From Endothia cerciana (taxonomy: Eukaryota; Ascomycota; Sordariomycetes; Diaporthales; Cryphonectriaceae), in assembly GCA_026119935.1 (NCBI GenBank), contig JALRMH010000001.1, forward strand, positions 1,984,001 to 2,048,000: a stretch of DNA of 64,000 nucleotides, read 5' to 3'. Below the pieces are notes generated by a model, which made no database searches, was not told where the DNA came from, and worked only from the letters and a program-made list of their open reading frames with translations. This document shows, piece after piece, positions 10,683 to 21,745 of this stretch. The stretch's first letter is position 1, and every line of letters starts with the position of its first letter. The position numbers and the translations under genes are program-made.

Positions 10683-13600
10683 CTACGATAAGTCGGCCAC
10701 CGCCTCCTTCATGACCTTCTTCACCTCAACCGACCTCTCGCCTTCCAGCGCCGTCTCGATCGTCCTCCTCATCTGCCCCTTCACCCCGCCCTCTGCTGCC
10801 CCAAATATGCCCTGCTTGACAGCCCTGCCCAGCGCGGCCGTGGCCTTGGCCCTCGACAGGCGGTGCGTCTCAATGCCGACGTCAGGCTTGTCCACATCCA
10901 GCGTCTCAAAGTATTCCAGTGCCACCTTCCCGCCGTCGTCACCCTCCTCGCCCGTCGTTTTCGAGCCGGACTTGGCGGACTCGTCCATCAGGTCCTGGGC
11001 GCAGCCATACCACACCTCCCTCCTGACGGGGTCGAACTTCCTCCTCCCCAGGAACGGCGCCAGCACCTCCAGTATCTCTTTCAGCACCTCCACCGGTGCC
11101 TTCGTCATCTTGGGCCGGCTGTAACCCCTTGCGACCGCTTCGGTCCCGTTCAGTACTGCCTTATAGACCAACAGCTCCCTCTCCCTCGCCTTCGCGCCCT
11201 CCTTCGCGTCGCTGGCGGAATCGACCTCCATGCGGTCCTCATCGGCATACTCCTCCAGATAGGGCCTGACGATCCCCACGACATCCTCCCACAGCCCACT
11301 ACCGTCCAGATCATCGCGTGCAGCAGCACACTTCCAGAGACATTTGAACGCGTGCACCCGGTACGCCTCGTTATTTCTCTTCGCCTCCCTCAACACGATC
11401 TTCTTCAGCTGGGCCACAACCTTCTCATCGCCCTCCCAGAAGGCCTTCGCCTTGGTATGCACGTCCGCAAGCGCATCGAGCAGCTTCTCCTTGCCCATGA
11501 ACGTCTTCAGCGCAAGGGCCTTATCGAACGTCGGCCAGAGCTGTTTCAGCTGGCCGACGTTGACCGTCGAGCCGGTTAGATCGCCCTGCGCGGCGACAGC
11601 CCTGACCGCATCCCCGACCGTCAGCGCGCCCGCATGCTTGAGGCTCCACTGCGGCGCGTCCAGGCTCTTCGTCACCAGGGCGACGACCTCCGGTACAAAT
11701 CTAGTCACGGTACGCGCGGAACCGGCGTGTGTCTCCCAGACCTCCTTGAAGGCCTTGGCCACATATTCGTCCGTGTCATGCATGCCCAGGTAACTAAACG
11801 GCAACAGGCTCCCCTCAAGCGCGTTGAAGTGATCCGGAGAAATCTTGCTCAGCGACATCACCACCGCGGCAACCTTCTCCCTCCTTGCCTCGTCCTCGGC
11901 TGAGAAATATAGCGTGACGAACTTGTCTACAAAGTGCTCCTTCGCCTCGCTCGGTGCGTGCCGCATGATGTACGCCGCGGCGCGCGCATACCCGTTGCTG
12001 ACCTCGTCATTCTTATCAAGGGCATGCTTCTCCATAAGCTGCAGGAACCGCGCCGCGTAAGGCTGGAAGTCACCCGTGTGGCGCGTCGCTAGCGTCCCGA
12101 GGATCCGTCCGGAACCGACTTTGGTAGGCATGCCGATAGCACTCTTGACGGTCTCCTCGATCCCCGCCGCGAGCTCGGGCATCACGCTGGCGTCCACGTT
12201 GCGCAGACAATTCTCGATCGCCTGGAAGATGGGGCTCTGGCCGACCATCTGACTCCGCAGTTTATCAAGCTTGCCGCGATCGTCATCTCCGAAGCGCTGG
12301 TAGTAGTAGTTCACCGCGTCCGGCTCGATAGTGCTCAACAGCCCCAGCATGTGGCTCACAATGGTCGCAATGTATGGACGCAACGCCTTCCCGCCGGTCT
12401 TGGTGATGGTGATGACCGTTGTTATGGCGAAACCTTTCACCTCCTCGACGCTGCTTTCGATGCCATTATCGGACAGTAGGAAGGGAAGGGTGGAGGACAT
12501 CATGTCCCGCGCCGAGGCGGATACCCCGCCTTCCTCGAGCTGGCGGGTCAGCGTGTTGGCCATGCTCATACACAGGCGCATGGCGGACTCGCGGACTGTC
12601 GCCTTGACGTCGTCCAGGACTTTGAGCGCTTTCGTCCAGATCTCGCCGTAGTATTTCTCATACTGCTGGAATGGCCGGCCGCCAATAAGGTCAGTGACCG
12701 CTGCGCAGCTTGCCTGACGAACACGCCACTCCTTGCCGTGGATCGACTTGAGCAGGTCTGTCATGATGGCATCGAAGTGTGTCTCGATGACAGTGTTCGA
12801 GTCCTTGACAAGTGCCTTCCAGATGTCGTTCATGGACCGCTGGACATTCGGGTTCGGGTCGAAACGGTACCTGTACAGCTTCGGGTAGAGCTTCGGATCG
12901 ATCTCCGAATCGGAGAGGATATTGCTCAGCCCAAACCTGCCAAAGGCAGATCGCGTAGACCACGTCGCGGCATTCGACGCAAGTGACATGAACTTGTAGA
13001 CCAGGGTCTGGTCGCCGACCTCGTTCGCCAGGTTCACAATGTCCTTGTAGGAGGTGACAGACTTGCCCTCGCCCGTCGGCAGGGCGCCAGCCTCGAACAG
13101 CTCCGTCTCCTCCTCAACCTTGAGCTGCGTGCCGGACCCGGTGAACGCGCCGACAAGGTCCTTGACCAGGTCTTCCTTGAGCGCCGGATCGCCCTTCTCG
13201 TACACTAGCGAAAGGCCGCGAGATGCAGTCTCCTGCACGAGCTCGTCGCGGGCACTGAGGAGCCGCATGAAGGCGACCTGACACTCGCGTAGTCGAGACT
13301 GTATCTCGGGTAGGTGTGAGCAGTGCTGAATGATGCAGAAGAGCCAGATGCCGGATGCCTTTAGCAGGGATGGTTTTGTAGCCTTGCAATCCGTCAGGAT
13401 CTTGTTAAGCACCTCCTTGACCTTGTCAGACCGCTTGCCCACGCGGTAGTCGGCAGTCGCAGACTCAACGTCCAACGTCAGCCGGACGATGTCCGAATCC
13501 CACCGCGCAACTGTCGCAGTGATGGCCTCGCCAATGGCAAAATGCACCTCAGCTTGCCTCAGTTCATGCAGCTCGTAGAGCTTAGACAGCACGGTGTCCA

Positions 13601-16316
13601 CTCCAGCATCGTCATCCTCCCGCCCAATGGTCAACCGCCCGAGAGCGGTGATGGCGCGCTCATTCCCCTTCTTGCACAGCGGCACGAGTAGATCGATATG
13701 TGGGCCGATGGGCATTTCCTTCGGGACGATGGACGCCGTCCACAGCTGCGCCATCGTCGCAAAGACAGTGTCCTGCAGCGACGCCGACACGCTCAGCAGA
13801 TCGCTAAGGGGAGGCAGCCACTGCCCTGGCCGGGTATCCTTTGTATCGGGTGCATCTTGACCCTTGAGGAACGCCTCCTTCAAGCTTCGTAGCGCGACTG
13901 CCGCGTCACCGTTGACGTTCTGTCCCGCGTCAGTCCTCCGTCTCTTTGAAGGGGGTGGATCTTGTGAGCTCACCTCTCCGGCCCTATTCGTACTCGACGA
14001 GTCCACGAATTGGTGAGGGTAGTATTTTCCCCTGGACCACAGGTATCCCAGCGCGAGGAAGGCGCCCTCGGCAGCATTCATCTCTGCGCCAACGGCGGTC
14101 CTCCAGCCGCCGCACCGCTGCAGCAGGATGTGATGCACGACATTGAACATCTCAACCGGTACCGCAGGATGCGCGCCCAGTATGCCGAGTGCGCGTGCAG
14201 TGAAGCTCCTCACCTCCTTCTTGTTTGACTTGAGCACGGCTAGCAGTCTGCCGGGACCATTGACGGCGAGCGACGCAAACACGGCGCGGGGACATAGCGA
14301 AGCCACCTCGTCAAACACTCTTGCACACTCCTCGGTAGTGCTCTTGTCCTCCTGGATGCCCTCGAATGCGGCCTCCAGCAGATCTGTCAACGCAGACCCC
14401 TCCAAGCCTGCGAGATACTTCCGTATTGTGTCCCTCGTCTGCTTATCCGTCTGGACCAGGGTTTCAAGCTGTCTCTCCCACCCGGGCTCAACCTTGAACC
14501 CCTCCCCCAACGCGGTAAGGAACAGCATCCTCTTACAGTATGTCACTGCCGTCGGGAACGCACCATCCGCCAGGCCCGTGAAGTTCTGCAAAGCCTGCGG
14601 TCCATCGACAACCATCGAAGGCCCGAAGCCGATCGTCTCCTTGAAGAACGTCTGGGCTAAGCTCTGCCAGTCCGGAAGCGTTGCGGTGATGTTCTCGTCG
14701 GTGACGCGGTATGTCCAGGGGTCGAGGCCCTTGTGGCCCTCCTCTATGACCTCGGTGCGCTCGTCGCTGCGCCCTGCGATGGCAAGGACGTCGACCCATC
14801 TCGCTACCGGATCTGAGAGGGGGAGGCATTGGTTCGCCCATTTCGTAGCGGCATGGCGCACACTGCGGATGATATCGCCGCCGTCGTGGAGGGTCATGTA
14901 GGTGAGGATGATGGTACGGAGCTGGTCAGTCTCACCGCTGTCGGTCTTGAAGAGGGAGGTCATGCTCGATAGCGCGCCTTCAATGTTGACCACCACGTCC
15001 GACGTCGGGTCTTCAGAGAGGGACCGGAATAGCCACGCGACGAGCTGGAGTAGCTTCGACTGCTCCATCGAGGAGCCCTTGGCCAGCACACCGATCGTCT
15101 CGTAGGCCCTCGCGCGCAGAACTTGGTCATCAAGCGGGTTCGTCGACCGCCTCTCCGACCTGGGCTTCGGCCACCCTTGTCCCGACATGATGAAATTCCG
15201 CAGCATTTCGATCAGCTCCGGCCCGATGGTGAATTCGCCCCGTCCAGGCCCGATGCGCGCTACCCAGTTGATATACTCAAACAGGGCCTTATGGATCTTC
15301 GTCAGCTGGAGGCCGTCGGGTGTCGGCTCGTCCGCAGCTGACAGAGTGCCGCCGATATCCCGTCTCACAGCTGCGAGAATATCCTGCGTGAACTTGGAGC
15401 TTGTAGAGGCCGCCGATTTCGATAGCAGGTTGAGTATGCGTATCCGATACGGCGCCGGCAGGCGTGCGTGCCTTTCAAAAAGTGTCTTGACCCGCGCCTC
15501 GTCTTCCAGGCTCGCCTTGTTCCGCATCAACATGGCCTCGCCTACGCCGCTGATCCTGTAGTCATTACTACTGGCCGCATACACCGCCGGCAGAAATCGC
15601 TCGTCCTCCGTAAAGGCACCGCTCTCAAGCAGCTTGGCGGCGCGTATCCGCGTCGCCGACAGGTCCAAGCCATCGGGGCTCTTCGGGTTCCACACCTCGG
15701 CGGGCTTCCCCAGGGTGAGGAACGTGACCTCCGCCTCGGTCAGGCCAGGCGAGCGCTTCCCCTCGGCGACGACGAGGAGGAGGGTATGGCCGAGCTTTTC
15801 CGCCACGAAGGCTGCATCCTTGGCGTCCTCCAGCCCGAGCTCGGCGCGGAAGAGCTCGTCCTCCTTGCTCCCCCTCGGCGGGGCGGTCACATCCTTCAGA
15901 ACATGCAGCAGGATGTTGAACCTCGCGCCAGCCGTAAGCCCGCCGTCGCCCGAGATGCCATCCACGAGCACCCTCACCAGGCCCCTCCTCTCGTCGGCGC
16001 CGATCCTCTCGATGCTGTGCTGCACGAACCCGACGTCCAGCTGCCTGATGACCGGGTGGGGGTTCTTGATGTACTGCTCCAGCAGGCTCGCGACCGGCAA
16101 CACCACGTCGGGCGACTTTATGAATGTCTTGAGGCGTGAGGCGATCAGCACGACCTTCTGCCGGACGGATGCGTGCTCGCTGCCGGCCTTCAGCAGCAGC
16201 GGGGGCAGGTAGGTCTTGAGAAGGGCGGAGAGCTTAGGCCCGTCGTTAGCGACATTGAGCATGCGCAGGTTGACCTTGTCGATGAGCTCAAGCTCGCGCT
16301 GTTCGGTGGAGGCCAT
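10683..16316 (-). CDS. ECM29: Proteasome adaptor/scaffold ECM29
   Basis: HEAT-repeat protein that binds the 26S proteasome, links core and regulatory particles and takes part in proteasome quality control and stress disassembly. One uninterrupted exon of 1877 aa, the expected size for Ecm29. The N-terminus (ELELIDKVNLRMLNVAND) matches the conserved Ecm29 start region, and the rest is alpha-solenoid-like with repeated helical pairs. About 40% along is a basic Ser-rich insertion (PPPSKRRRTDAG), which could be a nuclear-localisation signal or a disordered loop. The start is the first ATG of the frame and leads directly into the conserved N-terminal region. The absence of introns over 5.6 kb is notable in this intron-rich neighbourhood. 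Confidence 0.93.
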   Translation of the reverse strand: MASTEQRELELIDKVNLRMLNVANDGPKLSALLKTYLPPLLLKAGSEHASVRQKVVLIASRLKTFIKSPDVVLPVASLLEQYIKNPHPVIRQLDVGFVQHSIERIGADERRGLVRVLVDGISGDGGLTAGARFNILLHVLKDVTAPPRGSKEDELFRAELGLEDAKDAAFVAEKLGHTLLLVVAEGKRSPGLTEAEVTFLTLGKPAEVWNPKSPDGLDLSATRIRAAKLLESGAFTEDERFLPAVYAASSNDYRISGVGEAMLMRNKASLEDEARVKTLFERHARLPAPYRIRILNLLSKSAASTSSKFTQDILAAVRRDIGGTLSAADEPTPDGLQLTKIHKALFEYINWVARIGPGRGEFTIGPELIEMLRNFIMSGQGWPKPRSERRSTNPLDDQVLRARAYETIGVLAKGSSMEQSKLLQLVAWLFRSLSEDPTSDVVVNIEGALSSMTSLFKTDSGETDQLRTIILTYMTLHDGGDIIRSVRHAATKWANQCLPLSDPVARWVDVLAIAGRSDERTEVIEEGHKGLDPWTYRVTDENITATLPDWQSLAQTFFKETIGFGPSMVVDGPQALQNFTGLADGAFPTAVTYCKRMLFLTALGEGFKVEPGWERQLETLVQTDKQTRDTIRKYLAGLEGSALTDLLEAAFEGIQEDKSTTEECARVFDEVASLCPRAVFASLAVNGPGRLLAVLKSNKKEVRSFTARALGILGAHPAVPVEMFNVVHHILLQRCGGWRTAVGAEMNAAEGAFLALGYLWSRGKYYPHQFVDSSSTNRAGEVSSQDPPPSKRRRTDAGQNVNGDAAVALRSLKEAFLKGQDAPDTKDTRPGQWLPPLSDLLSVSASLQDTVFATMAQLWTASIVPKEMPIGPHIDLLVPLCKKGNERAITALGRLTIGREDDDAGVDTVLSKLYELHELRQAEVHFAIGEAITATVARWDSDIVRLTLDVESATADYRVGKRSDKVKEVLNKILTDCKATKPSLLKASGIWLFCIIQHCSHLPEIQSRLRECQVAFMRLLSARDELVQETASRGLSLVYEKGDPALKEDLVKDLVGAFTGSGTQLKVEEETELFEAGALPTGEGKSVTSYKDIVNLANEVGDQTLVYKFMSLASNAATWSTRSAFGRFGLSNILSDSEIDPKLYPKLYRYRFDPNPNVQRSMNDIWKALVKDSNTVIETHFDAIMTDLLKSIHGKEWRVRQASCAAVTDLIGGRPFQQYEKYYGEIWTKALKVLDDVKATVRESAMRLCMSMANTLTRQLEEGGVSASARDMMSSTLPFLLSDNGIESSVEEVKGFAITTVITITKTGGKALRPYIATIVSHMLGLLSTIEPDAVNYYYQRFGDDDRGKLDKLRSQMVGQSPIFQAIENCLRNVDASVMPELAAGIEETVKSAIGMPTKVGSGRILGTLATRHTGDFQPYAARFLQLMEKHALDKNDEVSNGYARAAAYIMRHAPSEAKEHFVDKFVTLYFSAEDEARREKVAAVVMSLSKISPDHFNALEGSLLPFSYLGMHDTDEYVAKAFKEVWETHAGSARTVTRFVPEVVALVTKSLDAPQWSLKHAGALTVGDAVRAVAAQGDLTGSTVNVGQLKQLWPTFDKALALKTFMGKEKLLDALADVHTKAKAFWEGDEKVVAQLKKIVLREAKRNNEAYRVHAFKCLWKCAAARDDLDGSGLWEDVVGIVRPYLEEYADEDRMEVDSASDAKEGAKARERELLVYKAVLNGTEAVARGYSRPKMTKAPVEVLKEILEVLAPFLGRRKFDPVRREVWYGCAQDLMDESAKSGSKTTGEEGDDGGKVALEYFETLDVDKPDVGIETHRLSRAKATAALGRAVKQGIFGAAEGGVKGQMRRTIETALEGERSVEVKKVMKEAVADLS

Positions 16317-17200
16317 GGCGGTATTATGTCGCCGGTCTCATGGGAGTGTATGGGAGATGTGGTCACTACGGTGGGGTGGATTCGAGGTATAGCGTGGCGG
16401 TCGATGATGATGAGAAATACGGCGCTGAGAGTGCATGAGTTGCGCCCGTCAGACTGGGAAAGGGGGTCCTGAGAGAAGAATAAGAGAAAATGTCCCTGTC
16501 TATGCCATGAACCAAATCTAGAATGGCTGTCGCCTTTTCCGAGCGCCTTGCGTAGGATAAATGGTCTGCCTCCGAGGATTCAGACAGCAACTGTTCACGC
16601 GGCCTGTTTCCGTGTTGAGCTGGCCGAGGATGAGTGGCGGCGGGCAGCTGCCGGACACCAAGGTCTTAACACTTCCCCTGCAAATTTGGCCTGAGAATTG
16701 TTAGTGGCAGTCCGCCTACGGATACTTCCAGGCGTTGACATTACAAACGCAGGGGATTCGAATCTTCTGCAAGTTTCGATCTCAGGAGCCGAGACGTTGG
16801 GAAAAAGATCTTTTGGGCTATGCCATAATCTATTCAGATTCATTGTGACTCTTGTTTCTCCTCGGCCCACTGGCGATTTGCTCGTCTTTCTTAGCAACCG
16901 GATATGGGTGGAGGTTATATCTAGAACTATGGCCACCAGGCGCCTGCAAACCGCTCCTTTCCCTTCGGAAAAATACAATTGATTTATGTATGCTTGCCCA
17001 CTAGGTATACATGGTATTGCTACCCGAAGGGCGCAGAGATGACCACCCGCTGACACCCATCGCGACAGTCTCCCCTGCCCAGCTGTTGCCGCCTTAATGC
17101 AAGATGCTATCCCTTTTGTCCGTAATCATCACCTTATCCCCGACCACCCTTCCTGCCTCAACTTGGTATCCTTCGTCTCCACGTCCTGGTCGTCCTCTAC
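16317..17200. other. ECM29 upstream region and IDH1 3' flank
   Basis: No gene supported. A 153-codon minus-strand frame at 16595-17056 has no family features. Confidence 0.55.
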
Positions 17201-18500
17201 CTACGACTTCTCCATCTTATCCAGGATGGCCTTGGTGAACTCATGCGTCGAGCTGTCGCCGCCCATGTCGCGAGTGCGCACCTTGCCGTCGGCAATCACG
17301 GCGTAGATAGCCTTGGAGATCCTGTTCGCGTGGTCGTCGAGGCCGAGGTGGCGGAGGAGCATGCTTCCGGAAAGGATCAGGGCGCTAGGGTTGGCCTGGT
17401 CCTTGCCCTGGATGTCGAGACCGACATGACGGCAGCCGGGCTCGAAGACAGCGACGTCGCGACCCATGTTGCAGCCAGGGACGATACCGGGACCGCCGAC
17501 CAGCGCGGCACCGATGTTGGACAGGATACCACCGTACAGGTTGGGCATGACCATGACGTCGAACTGCTGGGGCCTGGACACACACTGCATGGAGGCGTTG
17601 TCCACGATCATGTCGTTGGCCTCGATGGTGGGGTACTCGGCGGCGGTCTTCTGGAACGTGGTGCGGAACAGGCCGTCGGCCAGCTTCATGATGTTGGCCT
17701 TATGGATGCAGGTGACCTTCTTGCGGTTGTTGGCCAGGGCGAAGCTGAAGGCGAACTTGGCGATGCGCTCGGACTTGGCGCGGGTGATGATCTTGAGCGA
17801 CTCGACGACGCCCTTGACGGACTGGTGCTCGAGGCCGGAGTACTCGCCCTCGGTGTTCTCACGGATGATGCACATGTCGACGTTCTTGTGGCGGGTCTCG
17901 TAGCCGGGGACGTTCTTGATGAGGGAGATGGAGGCGTAGATGTCGAGCTCCTGGCGCATGGCGACGTTGAAGGACTTGTGGCCGGAGCGCTCGAGTGGGG
18001 TGTGCAGGATGCCCTTCAGGCCCAGCTTGTTGCGGCGCAGGGAGGCGACGGCCTCCTTGAACATGTCCTCAGCCGACCTGGTGCTGGTGCCGCTGTCGAT
18101 GCCGGTGACGTCGAGCTGCTCCCACTCGATGGGGACATTGTCGGCCTTGAAGAGGGTCTTGACGCTCTCTGCGACCTCGGAACCGATACCGTCACCGGGG
18201 ATGAGGGTGACGGTGTACTTGCCGCCATACTTGGCGGGCTTGAATATGTCGCGCTGGACGGTCGCGTAGGATCGTGCGGCGATCGACGACGGCTGGTGTT
18301 GCTGGGCGGCGGCGCGCAGGAGGCTCTACAGGAGCAGGATCAAGCTCGTCAGCCGATGTCCTCGTGCACATCACCTCGCCTTCTGGCCTCCTCCGCCGCG
18401 AAGGGCCGAGGGACCAGGCGTACGGCTGTGACCAGGCGCTACCAAGTCAAGGGTCGACGTCACTTACCGTGGCCGTCCTTGTCGAGTTCCTGGACAGCAT
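17201..18500 (-). CDS. IDH1: Isocitrate dehydrogenase [NAD] subunit 1, mitochondrial
   Basis: Subunit of the mitochondrial NAD-dependent isocitrate dehydrogenase of the TCA cycle (isocitrate + NAD+ to 2-oxoglutarate + CO2 + NADH). By yeast IDH1/IDH2 precedent this subunit is the regulatory, AMP-responsive one. Two exons: 18500-18468 and 18325-17201, giving 385 aa. The first coding exon is only 11 codons. The N-terminus is Arg/Ser/Ala-rich (MLSRNSTRTAT, then SLLRAAAQQ), a good mitochondrial presequence. Seen: VTLIPGDGIG, IIRENTEGEYSGLEHQ, CIHKANIMKLADGLF, IVDNASMQ, and the YGGILSNIGAALVGGPG segment. HKANIMKL and VDNASMQ match subunit 1 rather than subunit 2. Intron 18326-18467 has donor GTAAGT and acceptor TAG. 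Confidence 0.95.
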
Positions 18501-19335
18501 CTTGCCTGGACTCTGAAGGAGGGGGATCCAGGAGTGGAGAGTTGTAGGGACGAAGAAAAGGACAGGGGCTAGAATAGAAGCTGGGAGGCGGTCGTCAGGT
18601 CGTCCAAGAAGCTGCCCAACAGCACAGCGCCAACAAAAGAAATATGGTACTATGCGAGAGTGGGTTGGAGGTGAGGAGAGAGGAAACGAGGTCTTGGAGG
18701 GCCTGCAAATAGCGCAGCGGAAACAAATTGACGATGGCTATCGCCTCTTCGCTCCGTCTCGGCCGCGGTCACTGTGGGCAGGGAACCAGGCGCGCCACCA
18801 GAGTTCGGAGCTTGTCGGTTTAAATGGCTTGGCCCGCTCGCTTCAAGCTCGGCTCAGCGGCGCTGGGAAGCCTCCCGCAACCGACCACAGGGGGCACGTC
18901 AGAGCCCTTTTGCGGGTGCTGCAGGTGCTGCACGATGGTGCATGGGCGGGCCTGGGGAAGATCAATCTTCCAGCGCCAAAAATAAGAGAAGGACAGGAGA
19001 AGAATTTTGCACTACCACCAGGCCACCTCTTGAGAGTGCAAGGGCTGTTAGCAACTCGGCCCGCCGACCCACATCGCATGAGCCGCATGTGATATCTGGG
19101 ATCTCGAATTTCGTACGCAGTATTTATCTTATCAACCCAAGTTGCTCTTTATCTACTGGAATGTCCTTCCTATTTCCAAAGCATATAGTCTCAGGTACGG
19201 AAACTCGTCAGCACATGACTCCAAAATCCTGTCTGTCGCAGGCACCGAAGACCATTCCAAGCCTCTAGTTGACGAAACCGTCATCAGTCCCTGACGGATC
19301 CGGTGTCCAGATCTGGAGCCCATCAACCCACTCAC
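18501..19335. other. IDH1 upstream region
   Basis: Moderately GC-rich stretch before the AT-rich island. No gene seen. Confidence 0.5.
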
Positions 19336-20640
19336 CCCCCCCCCCTACCCACCACCTTCAATACGTCTCGGGTAGGGGATCTGCTGAAGCTATAAGTATA
19401 TATAGAGGAAATGTATATTTGCGTATACATATGCTCTTGAATACGTAGGTTCCTTCCGTCGTTGCTCAAGCCGTCATCGTCGCGTTATTTATGAACAAAT
19501 CAGACGATAGCCAATCCAGCACTTTCCTATCCGCAAATAAACTTTACCAGCCAGCCGAGTACAATAACGTTGAATCTAGCAGTATTTTCAATTTCAAGAA
19601 ACCCACTTACTAATATAGAGGAACCCCATATTGAGAGTGGGAGTTTTGAATGCCCTTGCATTTCCTTGCTTTAAGGACCAAGATGGCTTTCTCTTGATTC
19701 TAGCCCATTACCTATACGGAATAGCGAACGGTAATTAATCGCACATCTCGCGATAGCATTAACTAACTTCCTTCCATTTCAAGGCCAACGCAACAATGCG
19801 ACACTGGGTACATGGCGACTGACCAATTCACGCATCGGATTCCGGATTCGACCAATCCACGCACAGGAATTCCTTTGGAAGTTGCGGACTATAAGAACGC
19901 TTCGCGAAGCCCTGCTCCTCCAGCGGCAAGCCGCTTCCGTCCACAGGCCTTCACTACGCTGAATTAGTCTCCTTGGTGAAGGGCATCACAACTTTAAGGC
20001 TAATGCACCAACTGCGGGAACTCGGCAACAGAGACGTTCGGTTGTCTTCTGCTTTTAGATCAACTGAGAGACATAGATTCCTAAATACTAAATATCGGTT
20101 GGTAAAAAATCTACCAAGGTCACTCTATGATTCCAATTAGGCTGGAAGCAAAAGTTATTTCACTGATTGGTGTTAGCAACTCGTTATAAACAAATACTTC
20201 CATTGAACTAGCTATGAGCCGGATTACTCGCATCACATATATATACCCCAGAATGGTAGCCTACGGTACCCATTTGCTTCGGCATGCCACTCAGTTTTTA
20301 CACTGCTTGGCGGAGAAAAAACCTATACATCTACAACGTAGTGACATTCTCTGAATAGGATATTGTGGCACAGGCCATTCCAGATTATGAATTCCAAGCC
20401 CTCCGGAATTCCTATGCGTCCGTAAATATAGGGGGAAGATTACAGAGTTAGCAACTTACATGGAGGCAGCTTTTCTAGAACTATATAGGCAGTTCGTAAC
20501 ACCCCATCATAGGCGGATGAGCCAGAATAGGAAACTTGCAACGGATGCACATGACCCGCAAGAAGGCGAGGAGAGCACAGAAGTACTTATCACGTGACCA
20601 CCACGTGACGCTTAACTTGTTCAGCAGTATAACGCTTGGG
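19336..20640. other. AT-rich gene-free island
   Basis: From a C10 run at about 19336 onward, base composition falls visibly compared with the flanks, with many TATA/ATAT steps and stop codons in all frames. No gene, terminal repeat or transposase remnant is recognisable. It could be a decayed (RIP-type mutated) repeat, but I cannot show that. Confidence 0.5.
20590..20609. promoter_or_regulatory. Pair of CACGTG palindromes (E-box/CPF1-type)
   Basis: Two CACGTG hexamers lie 11 bp apart, start to start, as TCACGTGACCACCACGTGAC. In fungi CACGTG is bound by bHLH factors such as Cbf1. The nearest start codon is more than 2 kb away, so relevance is unproven. Confidence 0.4.
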
Positions 20641-21745
20641 CGGGGCAGGGCGGCTATAGCAGCAGACCCGGGTGAGGGAGGTGTGGATTGAGGGCAAGTA
20701 CAGCAGTGGTATCTACGAAATCAGAACGGAAGCGTAGATAAAGCACACGATCTCTACGAAGACAAGCAGAGTAATCCAGGACAGCGCATTAGCGGCTTGA
20801 CAGTGGTTGATATCCAAGGGCGTATTCTACAATATAGCCTATTACAAGAGGGCTTGTAAGGCTACATAGTGATCGTCAGGCCAGCGACTGAGGAAAGGGC
20901 TGGGAGAGCAGAATGTCAAGCGAGCCACGGCGCAGCAGGCTACTTGTCTAGTTTGGCCACACTAGCACCAGAGCAGGTGAAAGGGCAAGGCCATGAATGC
21001 AGCAGCGTAATTCACCAGCACGAGCAGGAAACCACATTTGTAAAGCATAATTCGGCATTCGAAGGATTTAGCGGCAATGGCGGCTTGCAAAGGACGGGGG
21101 GGTACAACTACCAAGGATAATTATACCGCAAGCAGAATCCCTCCAGTCGTGCTCCCACATGCCACAGCACCAATTTTGTCAGCGTGAGTAGAATAGTTCC
21201 GCATCCATGAGTGACGCAAGGGGCATAGTGAAAGAGGAACCGATGAGGTGTTGTGCCGAACCGAAAACCGAAAACAATGGAAAAAGAGATGATCAATTCT
21301 CAAAAGGAGTGACATTCCGGAAACCAGCCAATACCCGTCCACCCATCCCTGTATTGCCCGCCCCCTGTGAATCGTGATGTTTGCGGTCGAGGGGTCGGAA
21401 ATGTGTTGCGTCGTTCGCGGAGGAAGAGAAGGTAAATCGTGAGGTCAATTCGAGCTCGAAGTCAAAGTCGAAAATGCAGAGAGTGGCCGCTTGAGAAGCT
21501 TAATCGTGATGTTGAGCGCCGGCAGAAGGAAGAGAACTGTCCAAGACGAACGGCAGGCATCTCAAGTTACAACGCGAAGAGGCGTCCTCAAGCCGAACGC
21601 AGACCGCAGACCGCAGAAAAAAGATCGTGAACAAGGAGTAGAGTCACTCCGGATATCATGAGAACTTTTCCTGCCATTTAACTCCACGCGCCTCAACACC
21701 ATGTAGATGCGACAAAAGGCACTGGCAGGGACTTCGAGGCGGCAA
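20641..21745. other. 3' flank of the RRM gene, no gene supported
   Basis: A plus-strand frame from about 20701 to 21120 is open apart from a single TAA at about 20848. It resembles no family I know, and I do not call it a gene. Confidence 0.4.

Noticed and set aside
16735..16766. GGGATTCGAATC, like a tRNA B box
   Set aside because: The upstream bases give no A box, anticodon arm or acceptor stem pairing, so not a tRNA.
16595..17056. 153-codon minus-strand frame between ECM29 and IDH1
   Set aside because: No family resemblance and no splice or promoter logic.
17243..18547. 434-codon plus-strand frame opposite IDH1
   Set aside because: Val/Gly/Asp-rich antisense shadow of a conserved gene.
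20701..21120. Nearly open plus-strand stretch with one TAA
   Set aside because: Considered as a decayed gene or transposon remnant, but nothing in it resembles a known protein.
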